From Nematostella vectensis (lineage: Eukaryota > Cnidaria > Anthozoa > Actiniaria > Edwardsiidae): DNA of 64,000 nucleotides. The notes beneath the pieces were generated by a model. The model saw only the letters and a program-made list of their open reading frames with translations, made no database searches and was not told the origin of the DNA. The position numbers and the translations under genes are program-made. The DNA is taken from contig NC_064034.1 in assembly GCF_932526225.1 (NCBI RefSeq), positions 15,202,887 through 15,266,886 of the forward strand, written 5' to 3'. How positions within the stretch are numbered: position 1 is the stretch's first letter; the number at the start of each line of letters is the position of its first letter. Shown here piece by piece: positions 30,001 to 37,430 of this stretch.

Positions 30001-33000
30001 CAAGACCGGTAAGATGGATAATACATGAGCTCAACCCCTTAACAAGACCGGTAAGATAGATAATACATGACCGCTACCCCTCAACAAGACCGGTAAGATA
30101 GATAATACATGACCGCTACCCCTTAACAAGACCGGTAAGATAGATAATACATGAGCACAACCCCTCAACAAGACCAGTAAGATAGATAATGCATGAGCGC
30201 TACCCCTTAACAAGACCGGTAAGATAGATAATACATGAGCGCTGCCCCTCAACAAGACCGGTAAGATAGATAATACATGAGCGCTACCCCTTAACAAGAC
30301 CGGTAAGATAGATAATACATGAGCACAACCCCTCAACAAGACCGGTAAGATAGATTATACATGAGCGCTGCCCCTCAACAAGACCGGTAAAAAAGATAAT
30401 ACATGAGCGCTACCCCTCAACAAGACCGGTAAGATAGATAATACATGAGCGCTACCCCTCAACAAGACCGGTAAGATAGATAATACATGAGCGCTTCCCC
30501 TCAACAAGACCGGTAAGATAGATAATACATGAGCTCAAACCATCAACAAGACCGGTAAGATAGATAATACATGAGCGCTGCCCCTCAACAAGAACGGTAA
30601 AAAAGATAATACATGTGCGCTGCCCCTCAACAAGACAAGTAAGATAGATAATACATGAGCGCTTCCCCTCAACAAGACCGGTAAGATAGGTAATACATGA
30701 GCGCTACCCCTTAACAAGACCGGTAAGATAGATTATATGTGAGCGCTACCCCTCAACAAGACCGGTAAGATAGATAATACATGAGCACAACCCCTTAACA
30801 AGACCGGTAAGTAGATAATACATGAGCACAACCCCTTAACAAGACCGGTAAGTAGATCATACATGAGCGCTACCCCTTAACAAGACCGGTAAGATAGATA
30901 ATACATGAGCGCTTCCCCTCAACAAGACCAGTAAGTAGATAATACATGACCGCTACCCCTCAACAAGACCGGTAAAAAAGATAATACATGAGTGCTGCCC
31001 CTCAACAAGACAAGTAAGATAGATAATACATGAGCGCTACCCCTCAACAAGACCGGTAAGATAGATAATACATGAGCACAACCCCTTAACAAGACCGGTA
31101 AGTAGATAATACATGAGCACAACCCCTTAACAAGACCGGTAAGATAGATAATACATGAGCACAACCCCTTAACAAGACCGGTAAGTAGATCATACATGAG
31201 CGCTACCCCTTAACAAGACCGGTAAGATAGATAATACATGAGCGCTTCCCCTCAACAAGACCAGTAAGTAGATAATACATGAGCGCTTCCCCTCAACGAG
31301 ACTGGTAAGATAGATTATACATGAGCGCTACCCCTTAACAAGACCGGTAAGATAGATAATACATGAGCGCAACCCCTCAACAAGACCAGTAAGTAGATAA
31401 TACATGAGCGCTACCCCTCAACAAGACCGGTAAGATAGATAATACCTGAGCGCAACCCCTCAACAAGACCGGTAAGTAGATAATACATGAGCGCAACCCC
31501 TCAACAAGACCGGTAAGATAGATAATACATAGCGCAACCCCTCAACAAGACCAGTAAGTAGATAATACATGAGCGAAACCCCTCAACAAGACCAGTAAGA
31601 TAGATAATACATGACCGCTACCCCTCAACAAGACCGGTAAATAGATAATACATGAGCGCAACCCCTCAACAAGACCTGTAAGATAGATAATACATGAGCG
31701 CAACCCCTCAACAAGACCAGTAAGTAGATAATACATGAGCGAAACCCCTCAACAAGACCAGTAAGTAGATAATACATGAGCGAAACCCCTCAACAAGACC
31801 AGTAAGTAGATAATACATGAGCGAAACCCCTCAACAAGACCAGTAAGATAGATAATACATGACCGCTACCCCTCAACAAGACCGGTAAATAGATAATACA
31901 TGAGCGCAACCCCTCAACAAGACCTGTAAGATAGATAATACATGAGCGCAACCCCTCAACAAGACCAGTAAGTAGATAATACATGAGCGAAACCCCTCAA
32001 CAAGACCAGTAAGTAGATAATACATGAGCGAAACCCCTCAACAAGACCAGTAAGTAGATAATACATGAGCGCTTCCCCTCAACGAGACTGGTAAGATAGA
32101 TTATACATGAGCGCTACCCCTTAACAAGACCGGTAAGATAGATAATGCATGAGCGCAACCCCTCAACAAGACCAGTAAGTAGATAATACATGAGCGCTAC
32201 CCCTCAACAAGACCGGTAAGATAGATAATACCTGAGCGCAACCCCTCAACAAGACCAGTAAGATAATACATGAGCGCAACCCCTCAACAAGACCGGTAAG
32301 TAGATAATACATGAGCGCAACCCCTCAACAAGACCGGTAAGATAGATAATACATGAGCGCAACCCCTCAACAAGACCAGTAAGTAGATAATACATGAGCG
32401 AAACCCCTCAACAAGACCAGTAAGTAGATAATACATGAGCGCAATCCCTCAACAAGACCGGTAAGATAGATAATACATGAGCGCAACCCCTCAACAAGAC
32501 CGGTAAGATAATACATTAGCGCAACCCCTCAACAAGACCGGTAAGTAGATAAAACATGAGCGTTTCCCCTCAACAAGACCGGTAAAATAGATAATACATG
32601 AGCGCTTCCCCTCAACAAGACTGGTAAGATAGATAATACCTGAGCGCTTCCCCTCAACAAGACCGGTAAGATAGATAATACATGACCGCTACCCCTCAAC
32701 AAGACCGGTAAGATAGATAATACCTGAGCGCTTCCCCTCAACAAGACCGGTAAGATAGATAATACCTGAGCGCTTCCCCTCAACAAGACCGGTAAGATAG
32801 ATAATACCTGAGCGCTTCCCTCAACAAGACCGGTAAGATAGATTATAGATGAGCGCAACCCCTCAACAAGACCGGTAAGATAGATCATACATGAGCGCTA
32901 CCCCTTAACAAGACCGGTAAGGTAGATCATACATGACCGCTACTCCTCAACAAGACCGTTAAAAAATATAATGCATGAGCTCTAACCATCAACAAGACCG

Positions 33001-33884
33001 GTAAGATAGATCATACATCAGCGCTACCCCTACCACCGCTCTCGGACCGCTAGCAAATAGTTTATTTCTGTCATGGCGTGAACTCTTTTATTGCCATTAG
33101 CCTGCTCATACCCTTATTATTTGGCAGCTTGGCGTGCGTCCGTCGGAGCCGCCTCTGGTGATTCACGACATGGTTCACATGCATCGCTTTGTGTACGATT
33201 TCTATCAGGACCAGGTCCGCGAGCTGAAAGCACAGACAGAGGTGAGGGCCTGGGACTGTATTGTATTTCCAAATAGATCTCATTTTTGCGTGCGTCTGTC
33301 CTCTAATAGATGCACAGATGTCGTCACAGGGTGTCATCAACAACAGTGACGCAACTTGACTAATGTGATCTATTTGTTTCATACAACGTTACAATATACG
33401 TTTTTGGAAAGCGCATACATGCTGACGCTAACCGTGCGATCTCATTTTTGCGTGCGTCTGTCCTCTAATAGATGCACAGATGACGTCACAGGGTGTCATG
33501 AACAACAGTGACGCAACTCGACAAATGTGATCTATTTGTTTTATACAACGTTACAATATACTTTTTTTGAAAAGTGAGCACATGTTGACGCTAAGCGTGC
33601 GTCTGTCCTCTCATAACACTTGGACCCTTGACCAATCAGAGCGCGTGATTTATGAGTGTTACGATTGTTTTATAATGTATTTATACATTATGTATTTATT
33701 TAATTGCATTCCGCAGTACATGGCCGCTCAGAGCAGCTATATACCTAAGCCTCCCGAGGAGACAGAGAAACCCGAGGCCGCAGCCAAGAGTGAGGAGAAA
33801 GAATCCCCAGCGGAAGAGGCAAAGAAGGAGGAGGGTACACCTATCGTGAACGAAGTGGAAGATGTAGAAATGGAGTCCAAGTAG
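60..33884 (+). CDS. AQR: Aquarius intron-binding spliceosomal RNA helicase (3' two thirds of gene, 33 exons)
   Basis: SF1 (Upf1-like) RNA helicase of the spliceosomal intron-binding complex; the family binds intron RNA upstream of the branch point in the nucleus. Exons: 60-152, 328-376, 459-510, 849-875, 1078-1177, 1293-1390, 1476-1548, 3361-3467, 3755-3814, 4891-5000, 6208-6298, 6877-6917, 7437-7574, 7661-7730, 8464-8574, 11631-11740, 14183-14249, 16331-16399, 16552-16596, 24893-24958, 25037-25084, 25574-25615, 25932-25962, 26040-26146, 26402-26473, 26787-26846, 27277-27404, 28184-28355, 28835-29005, 29494-29691, 29946-30008, 33128-33241, 33717-33884. They sum to 2951 nt, or 983 codons plus 2 nt of a codon begun upstream, with phase kept at every junction. 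Motifs: [14 protein letters not shown] (DEAA-box position), GDHNQ/LPP split over two exons, [17 protein letters not shown]. Roughly the first 500 residues lie before the window. Several donors are weak (gtttgc at 24959 and 25085, gtcggt at 27405). Confidence 0.96.
1671..2540. mobile_element. Foldback (palindromic) MITE-like element, ~0.87 kb
   Basis: Two long inverted arms (about 1671-2060 and 2145-2540) are imperfect reverse complements. The left arm ttaaggcgacttactaca pairs with tgtagtaagtcgtcttaa at the right end, and the inner ends ttaacccgtattatttagac / gtctaaataatacgggttaa match exactly. About 80 bp of loop separates them. It sits in the AQR intron 1549-3360. Short ORFs in both arms give similar peptides only because the arms are copies; no transposase is seen. 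Confidence 0.85.
2709..3254. mobile_element. Foldback element with poly-G edge
   Basis: Left end atgcacctatcaatgttaag (about 2709) is matched in reverse complement by cttaacattgatgggtgcat at about 3235-3254. Inside these the left ggggtggggattt matches the right aaatccccacccc. A (GT)n/poly-G run flanks the left arm and a C run the right. It lies in the same AQR intron as the 1671-2540 foldback. No coding capacity seen. Confidence 0.75.
3510..3673. mobile_element. Small foldback element with poly-C core
   Basis: Ends caggggcagatctagg (3510) and cctggagccgcccctg (to about 3673) are imperfect inverted repeats, with a C13-like run between. Short, noncoding, in AQR intron 3468-3754. It resembles the other poly-G/poly-C cored foldbacks in the window. 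Confidence 0.5.
3965..4660. mobile_element. MITE with 29-bp terminal inverted repeats
   Basis: The ends at 3965-3993 and 4632-4660 are inverted copies differing at two of 29 positions (core ttgcacaaagc, ggataagt). Sub-terminal copies of the tgcacaaagcttggata motif recur inside. The 0.7-kb element in AQR intron 3815-4890 has no convincing ORF, so it is non-autonomous. No clear target-site duplication was found by eye. Confidence 0.8.
5001..5930 (+). repeat. 57-bp tandem array of an AQR 5' splice site
   Basis: About 16 copies of a 57-bp unit start exactly at the AQR donor following exon 4891-5000. GTAAGTACAT starts at 5001, 5058, 5115, 5172 and every 57 bp thereafter. Each unit ends with a copy of the exon tail (ACAGCCA versus the real ACAGTCA) followed by GTAAGTACAT. 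A few copies have degraded donors (gtaactac, gtaattac, gtgagtac). Variant units (cttgtatg/catgtatg, ttacagcc/ttaaagcc) partly alternate, pointing to two-unit expansions. The unit is 19 codons long, which alone explains the long reverse-strand ORFs. Confidence 0.93.
6488..6633 (-). mobile_element. Poly-G/C short interspersed foldback, copy 1
   Basis: Ends gcgggtactcagggg and cctgggtacccga are inverted. A C run of about 20 lies near the right end. Its reverse complement shares the string aagattccttaataag and a ggtatc-tatgga-aaagc stretch with 40739-40857 in KAT5, so these are two copies of one dispersed element in opposite orientation. In AQR intron 6299-6876. Confidence 0.75.
8220..8437. mobile_element. 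MITE family copy A (AQR intron)
   Basis: The ends (ggcaatgtcaccagttta on the left, taaactggtgacaatgctgc on the right) are inverted repeats enclosing an AT-rich interior. A second copy with the same ends and similar interior features lies at 58684-58937 in SMC2. It ends about 25 bp before the Walker A exon of AQR, so it occupies the polypyrimidine and branch-point neighbourhood of that acceptor. Confidence 0.8.
8464..8574 (+). CDS. AQR: AQR exon with Walker A (motif I)
   Basis: This 37-codon exon opens in phase 0 after a TTTAG acceptor. It encodes [15 protein letters not shown], with the P-loop GPPGTGKT at 8470-8493, so it binds the ATP phosphates. It ends THSNQ before a gtgggc donor. The next exon (11631) begins ALNQLFEKI, matching family order, although about 3 kb of repeat-rich intron separates them. 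Confidence 0.96.
8686..8964 (+). pseudogene. C-terminal fragment of a LINE reverse-transcriptase ORF
   Basis: An 84-codon open stretch reads PKQLLFSEL, then [20 protein letters not shown], a Trp-rich section and a Lys/Arg-rich end [10 protein letters not shown] before TAA. The order 'PKQLLF-EL-G-R--GRP-LR-KD--K-DL' is typical of the extreme C terminus of some animal non-LTR retrotransposon polyproteins. No RT or endonuclease motif precedes it, so this is a severely 5'-truncated insertion in the AQR intron. It differs from the C terminus of the LINE at 35003-37423 and so comes from another family. Confidence 0.7.
9237..11600 (+). repeat. 17-bp minisatellite, ~139 copies
   Basis: Tandem copies of ttagtgttacaagtttg with variants ttggtg, ggttgtg, tttttggtg and tgtgag. 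A rare variant pair (tgtgagtgttacgag then tcagtgttacgag) occurs at 10071 and again at 11295, exactly 1224 bp or 72 units apart, showing a large internal segmental duplication. The array fills most of AQR intron 8575-11630 and stops 30 bp before the 3' splice site. The unit lacks stop codons, giving spurious ORFs in all forward frames. Confidence 0.96.
12367..13445 (+). repeat. 26-bp minisatellite, ~38 copies
   Basis: The unit contains acagtagcaacacgctacc followed by atcacat. Periodicity is 26 bp (12541, 12567 and onward) with occasional 25-bp units and degenerate edges. It lies in AQR intron 11741-14182. Variants (catacag/cacacag, cacgct/catgct) are interspersed. Unlike the 57-bp and 42-bp arrays it shows no copy of the adjacent exon. 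Confidence 0.93.
13446..13935. mobile_element. Dispersed repeat with poly-G and ctatcttttagg motifs, copy 1
   Basis: The region has G runs at about 13455 and 13595, a C run near 13910, and repeated ctatcttttaggg motifs. The stretch cttaggggtaagagttgttg, then ttgaccac, near 13829-13856 recurs in reverse orientation at about 45651-45684. The left part (gggactctcc, ttttagggtataaa) also matches the reverse complement of about 45870-45910. This is a second dispersed family shared by AQR and the L2HGDH introns. Confidence 0.6.
14519..16318 (+). repeat. 22-bp minisatellite with branch-point-like core, ~81 copies
   Basis: The 22-bp unit is built on catgctaacatacttgttg with a variable ttc/tcc/tct/att junction. 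Every normal unit contains TGCTAAC, close to the animal branch-point consensus (yUnAy) and to the yeast TACTAAC box. The array takes up nearly all of AQR intron 14250-16330, and its last unit ends about 12 bp before the acceptor TTTTACTTATAG. The true branch point could therefore lie inside a repeat unit. Confidence 0.95.
16634..24632 (+). repeat. Giant 11-bp minisatellite, ~8 kb, ~725 units
   Basis: Tandem 11-mers aacacactaac, aacacactagc and agcacactaac fill AQR intron 16597-24892, starting about 35 bp after the donor and ending 260 bp before the acceptor. Rarer units cluster: aagaaacacac between about 18740 and 19265; a block with cacgaacaacaaactagc from about 18630 to 21730; caatacactaac mainly 22270-24490. 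The top strand is almost only A and C with regular T/G. Many units contain CACTAAC, and all contain ACAC, the type of motif bound by hnRNP L in other animals. Confidence 0.97.
26402..29691 (+). CDS. AQR: AQR helicase core exons, motifs II to VI
   Basis: Six exons carry the rest of the SF1 core. 26402-26473 has [13 protein letters not shown] (motif II; most animal Aquarius proteins read EEAAQ, so this has one Ala-to-Ser change). 26787-26846 ends GDHNQ and 27277-27404 starts LPPVIKN (motif III). 28184-28355 and 28835-29005 encode [23 protein letters not shown] and ILTTYNGQK (motif IV region). 29494-29691 has [10 protein letters not shown] (motif V) and [10 protein letters not shown] (motif VI). 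All residues expected for ATP hydrolysis and RNA coupling are present, so the helicase looks active. Introns here carry fragments copied from these exons (separate entries). Confidence 0.93.
27440..27791. mobile_element. MITE with ~45-bp near-perfect TIRs and TA target site
   Basis: The left end begins tatagcgattctcaatacat at 27440. The right end, finishing near 27791, is its exact inverse over about 45 bp, through gcgacccttcgccttgac. Both outer edges read ttTATAgcg / cgcTATAaa, which fits insertion at TA as in Tc1/mariner-type elements. The 350-bp element is noncoding and sits in AQR intron 27405-28183. TIR identity suggests a fairly recent insertion. Confidence 0.88.
28140..28174 (+). repeat. 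Intronic copy of the start of the next AQR exon
   Basis: About 33 bp ending cgaaaacttgcc repeats the exon sequence 28196-28231 (acaactggcgctacaaaact and onward) at an offset of 56 bp with about four mismatches. The true acceptor TTTTTCAG|C at 28183 lies between the two copies. This reads as a local tandem duplication that left part of exon 28184-28355 stranded in the intron. Confidence 0.75.
28402..28450 (-). repeat. Inverted copy of the AQR exon 29494 splice acceptor
   Basis: These 49 bp are the reverse complement of 29484-29532 with one mismatch. They cover the end of the intron (ttcactaaag), the 3' splice site and the first 13 codons of the motif V exon ([13 protein letters not shown]). 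The copy lies in intron 28356-28834, one exon upstream. In the pre-mRNA the two stretches could pair across about 1 kb and mask the acceptor. Confidence 0.85.
29091..29140 (+). repeat. Intronic copy of an AQR exon 3' end plus donor
   Basis: gagatgcggcaacaa at 29092 onward repeats exon 28835-29005 from 28966, at an offset of 126 bp, through tcctagtaag and the donor GT (GTGCTA here, GTACGA in the real site). A few substitutions are present, and the copy continues into intron-like sequence (tagaaatattagca). It is a tandem duplication of an exon/5' splice-site junction, similar in kind to the large arrays but with only one extra copy. Confidence 0.82.
29171..29447 (+). repeat. (CAT)n / (CAC)n microsatellite
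   Basis: Imperfect trinucleotide run (catcatcat, caccaccac, atcatcatc) in AQR intron 29006-29493. A shorter run lies at about 29025-29085. The run has no stops, which creates Asp-rich, Ile-rich and Met-rich ORFs on both strands; none is a gene. Confidence 0.9.
29984..33030 (+). repeat. 42-bp tandem array of an AQR exon end plus 5' splice site, ~72 copies
   Basis: The first unit is the last nine codons of exon 29946-30008 (H-E-R-Y-P-S-T-R-P) and its donor. The array then repeats catgagcgctacccctcaac, then aagaccg|GTAAGA, then tagataata about 72 times; units are mostly 42 bp, some about 40 bp where 'gtaagtagat' replaces 'gtaagatagat'. GTAAG survives in almost every copy. Splicing at the second site (30051) would add 14 codons without a stop. 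Sites further on would include an in-frame TAG (ccg gta aga tag). The real downstream exon starts at 33128. Confidence 0.95.
33276..33612 (+). repeat. 162-bp tandem duplication near the AQR 3' end
   Basis: gatctcatttttgcgtgcg begins at 33276 and again at 33438. The two copies match across cctctaatagatgcacagat, a CACAGGGTGTCAT segment and the acaacgttacaatata end. A third partial start (gcgtgcgtctgtcctct) follows at about 33596. All lies in the last AQR intron, 33242-33716. Confidence 0.88.
33717..33884 (+). CDS. AQR: AQR terminal exon, acidic low-complexity tail
   Basis: The last 55 codons plus TAG follow a CCGCAG acceptor. The peptide begins [15 protein letters not shown] and becomes Glu/Lys/Ala-rich, ending [10 protein letters not shown]. 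Aquarius proteins usually end in a poorly conserved acidic tail, so divergence here is expected and the sequence alone would not identify the gene. Confidence 0.88.
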   Translation, partial: YMAAQSSYIPKPPEETEKPEAAAKSEEKESPAEEAKKEEGTPIVNEVEDVEMESK

Positions 33885-34650
33885 AGGGAGCGACATGCGT
33901 CACCTTGTTTGGAGTGTGGATTCAACATAGGCCAGAAAGATAGCTTGCAGATAGTCAACTTCGTGAGAATTTTTCTTCGTGTGTATATGGATATAAAAGG
34001 AACACATCCCGCAGCTAGAGTCAACTTAGTTCGTTCGAAGTGTTCTACATGACCGTATCGCCAAGAGACACCCCTAAACCAAGTAAGCTTATGCATGCGA
34101 ATTTCATTCTACACGAATCTCTCTCTAGATAAGAAATGAGTGGTAAAAAAGTTAGTATAAGAACTTTTGTAAAAAAAAAAAAAATAAATGTCTGTTTTAA
34201 AAAATATACGTCTGTTTTTAAAACTGTCTGAAAAGGGGGAAAGGAATAATCACAACACTTGCTATTCGCGAGAGAAAGCGTAACGGACATGACTATCAAT
34301 AGATAAACTCAGCCCATTCATTTGTAAAGGAATACTGGGTATTTCATACAAACGAGGAGTGGTATTCACGACACTGATAGCAATTGCGTGCACAAGGGCT
34401 GCCCTACCTTCCCCCGCCATGGCCGCCAAAAAGTGGGACATTTCTTATTGAAGGTGATGACTGCGCGCCACACCCCATCTCCCCTTTCTCAGCAACCAAT
34501 CCTGGGCACGCACCTGGATGGTGATATGAGAAGTTGAATGACAGGGCTGAATAACGTATGCGCGTGCTCTGGCGAAAACAAAATCGTAGTGTTGAATTGT
34601 TAGAGTAAAGGCACGAAAGGCTGACTTCAGTCGTTGTTTAGACTTACTAA
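33885..34650 (+). other. AQR 3' UTR and AQR-LINE spacer
   Basis: After the AQR TAG the sequence is noncoding. An A14 run with AATAAA at 34183-34188 is the best poly(A) signal candidate, about 300 bp past the stop. Nothing else recognisable is seen up to the LINE 3' end; short ORFs here lack codon-like character. Confidence 0.45.
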
Positions 34651-37430
34651 ACAACATAACAACAACAACAACAACAACATATTTTATTAGCACCCTCTAT
34701 TATACAGATATTACTTATTAAATAAGAAAAGGAGAAAAATAAATATAATTTTTATAATTGGGCACCAGCCGCATTAAGAAATAGCATAGCTAATCGAGCT
34801 TAAGCGGCTAGGTCAAGCGGAAAATTGCATGGGTAAACAACATGATACATCAATATAATATCAATACAAACAGAAACGAAAAACAGACGACAATAGATGC
34901 ACGCACAAGAACAAAACACGCACAAGCAAGGGGAGGTCGATTATAGGGATCATTTATATATAGGAGAGAATCTTAAGTTTGTAAATTACAACAATAATAG
35001 AGTTAGCTTTTGTAACGATCTAAAAGAGAGCTGATCATTAGTGTCTTGAAACTGGAGCGAGATTCAGATTTATAATCATCCTGAATATCGTTCCAGATTT
35101 TTACACCAAGAAAGCGAATATTAAATTTGCCATAGTTTGTGCGTATCTTAGGCAGGTAATAAGTCTTCCTACTAGCAAGTCTTGTATTATATTGATGTAT
35201 CCTGTTAATATTTGTGAAAAATGATTTGAAGACAGATGGCAAATGATCTGAATGGAAGTCATACATAAACAGTGCATTGTTAAGATAGATTATGTCATGA
35301 AGTTTGAGGAGACTAAGTTGGTAGAATAATGGATTTGAAGGGGTCCTAAAATCAGAAAAAGTTAATATTCTAATTGCCCTTTTCTGAAGTATAAAAAGGG
35401 GCTTAAGAGTAGTTGCATAGGTGTTGCCCCAGGTCACAACTGAGTAAGTTAGAAATGGAAATAATAATGTATAGTAAAGCATTTTTAGGACTGAAATATT
35501 TACATAATGTCTTATTTTTGAGAGAACACCAATGCAACGTTTAATCTTTTTAGCTATATGAAGTATCTGATATTTCCAGCTAAGATGGGAGTCAATATAG
35601 ATGCCTAGATATTTGATGTACTTCTCTTTCTTGATGCATTTGCCATTTATCTTAATACTTAGAGTATAATTAGAGATTTTCTGTGGTGGATGAAAAATGA
35701 TGAAGTTTGTTTTATCGATATTTAGAGAGAGCTTATTGGCAGCAAGCCAGCTAGAAACATGAAGAAGATTTTCGTTGATACAGGATTCCAGAGCAAGCAA
35801 ACTACTGTTCGAGTAAAATAGGTTAGTGTCATCAGCAAAGATATGAAAATCAAATATACTACTGCATCTATGAAAGTCATTGATATAAATAAGAAATAAG
35901 AGGGGGCCAAGTACTGAACCCTGTGGGACTCCATGAGTGAGGACAACTTCATCAGATTCTGAATTATTAACTGACACAAATTGCCTTCTATTTGACAAGT
36001 ATGATGAAAACCATTCATTTGCAATTCCACGAATTCCGTAGTGAGCAAGTTTGCTAATAAGAATTTTATGATCAACTGTGTCAAATGCTTTTGAGAAGTC
36101 GAGAAATATCCCACAGGAATACTGGCCCTCCTCTATAGCCCTTTGAATTTTGTCTACAATTAGAAGTGTTGCATGAAAAGTAGTGTGTTGCTCTCGGAAT
36201 CCAAATTGCTTGTCATAGAGAATATTATATTTGTTAATAAAGGCAATAAGTCTTTTATACATTAGTTTCTCCAAGATTTTGTTAAAAATTGAAAGCAGCG
36301 AGATTGGTCTATAATTATCCATGCAGCTAGCTGAATCTTTTTTATGAATTGGAATTGTTTTTGCAATTTTAAACTGATCCGGGACACAGCCATTACTAAA
36401 TGAGTGATTGTATAATATTTCCAAGGGTACTGATAAATAGGACTTCAAAAATTTTAGAAGGCAAACTGGGATGCTATAAGGACCTGATGCCTTGGAGGGA
36501 TTTAACCCAGAAATAATATCCTCTATCTCAAATGCTGTGACCGGAGAAAGGACAAAACTGTTTACTAGCGGTGGACCAAGGAAGGATTCAGGACTTCTAT
36601 CTACATGTGGAATTTTACTAGCAAGCTGACTACCAATTGTAGCAAAAAAGTTATTAAAGGCTATTGCAATAGCTTTGGGGTCTTTGACTGTCTTATTATT
36701 AATGATAAGTTTGGAGGGTTGGTTTGAGCAAGTAGGCTTTGTTGTTATCAATTCCTTAATACCTGACCAAATATTTTTTATATTCTTACTATTGGTAGCA
36801 AAGTAATTCTGATAGTAGTTCTGTTTGCTAGTTCTAATAAGCTGACTAATCTTATTGCGATAGCATTTGTATTTTGAGAGGTAGTACTCACTTCTAGATA
36901 CAAGATATTTTTTATAGAATTTGTCCTTCAACTTGATTGATGTTATAATGCCCTTGGTAATCCAAGGCTTGGAAAGTGATTTAATCTCCTTTCTTGTCCG
37001 TTTCCTCAGGGGAACATGTTTGTCAATAATAGCAGAAATATTTGAAAAAAAGGATTGAAATATATCGTTAACATTTTTCGATCCATCATTAGATGGTAGG
37101 ACATCGATCCAGTTGATGGACTGAATATCTGATAATAATGCTTCTTTATCAAGCTTGGAGAAATCTCGTTTGTACATTTTGTAACTCTGGGGTAAAGGTG
37201 CTAATTTATTAATAATTAAGAAATTAGGAAGATGATCTGTAATTCCAGTAAGTATATTTCCACTTAGGGTCTGATGTTCCAGGGAATTGAAAAAAATGTT
37301 ATCGATTAAAGTTGCCGAGTGTTCAGTGATTCTGGTGGGCTTTAATATATGAGGGTGAAAGTGGTACAGCATTAAACCGTACTGCACAAAAGAGACAGAT
37401 TTCTTTGATAATAAGGGAGTCATAAAGAAA
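34651..37430 (-). mobile_element. 5'-truncated non-LTR retrotransposon (LINE, CR1/L2/Jockey-like)
   Basis: On the minus strand the element runs from a truncated endonuclease end (about 37430), through an open RT ORF, a 320-bp 3' UTR, to a TTG-repeat tail at 34651-34680. A simple-repeat 3' tail and 5' truncation are marks of target-primed reverse transcription. No target-site duplication was recognised by eye. It lies between AQR and KAT5 and breaks no gene. Confidence 0.88.
35003..37423 (-). CDS. LINE ORF2: endonuclease tail plus reverse transcriptase, 806 aa
   Basis: Uninterrupted ORF. Residues ~28-75 keep the end of an APE-type endonuclease (PTRITEHSATLIDNIFFNS, GITDHLPNFLII); the rest of the endonuclease is missing. 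RT blocks follow in order: PIHKKDSASCMDNYRPISLL, FGFREQHTTFHATL, IFLDFSKAFDTVDHKIL, HGVPQGSVLGPLLFLIYIND, the catalytic FADDTNLFYS, and YIKYLGIYIDSHLSW (thumb side). The C-terminal part (TPSNPLFYQLSLLKLHDIIY) is typical of CR1/L2/Jockey-group LINEs. The lack of stops over 2.4 kb suggests a young copy. Exact clade is not settled from sequence reading. Confidence 0.93.
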   Translation of the reverse strand: MTPLLSKKSVSFVQYGLMLYHFHPHILKPTRITEHSATLIDNIFFNSLEHQTLSGNILTGITDHLPNFLIINKLAPLPQSYKMYKRDFSKLDKEALLSDIQSINWIDVLPSNDGSKNVNDIFQSFFSNISAIIDKHVPLRKRTRKEIKSLSKPWITKGIITSIKLKDKFYKKYLVSRSEYYLSKYKCYRNKISQLIRTSKQNYYQNYFATNSKNIKNIWSGIKELITTKPTCSNQPSKLIINNKTVKDPKAIAIAFNNFFATIGSQLASKIPHVDRSPESFLGPPLVNSFVLSPVTAFEIEDIISGLNPSKASGPYSIPVCLLKFLKSYLSVPLEILYNHSFSNGCVPDQFKIAKTIPIHKKDSASCMDNYRPISLLSIFNKILEKLMYKRLIAFINKYNILYDKQFGFREQHTTFHATLLIVDKIQRAIEEGQYSCGIFLDFSKAFDTVDHKILISKLAHYGIRGIANEWFSSYLSNRRQFVSVNNSESDEVVLTHGVPQGSVLGPLLFLIYINDFHRCSSIFDFHIFADDTNLFYSNSSLLALESCINENLLHVSSWLAANKLSLNIDKTNFIIFHPPQKISNYTLSIKINGKCIKKEKYIKYLGIYIDSHLSWKYQILHIAKKIKRCIGVLSKIRHYVNISVLKMLYYTLLFPFLTYSVVTWGNTYATTLKPLFILQKRAIRILTFSDFRTPSNPLFYQLSLLKLHDIIYLNNALFMYDFHSDHLPSVFKSFFTNINRIHQYNTRLASRKTYYLPKIRTNYGKFNIRFLGVKIWNDIQDDYKSESRSSFKTLMISSLLDRYKS

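Noticed and set aside
30031..32888. Minus-strand ORFs with [13 protein letters not shown] repeats
   Set aside because: Reverse-strand reading of the 42-bp array. Its 14-codon period makes it open; no start, splice or codon context supports a gene.
35722..36114. Second ORF of 130 aa inside the LINE
   Set aside because: Out-of-frame shadow of the reverse transcriptase ORF; no domain of its own.
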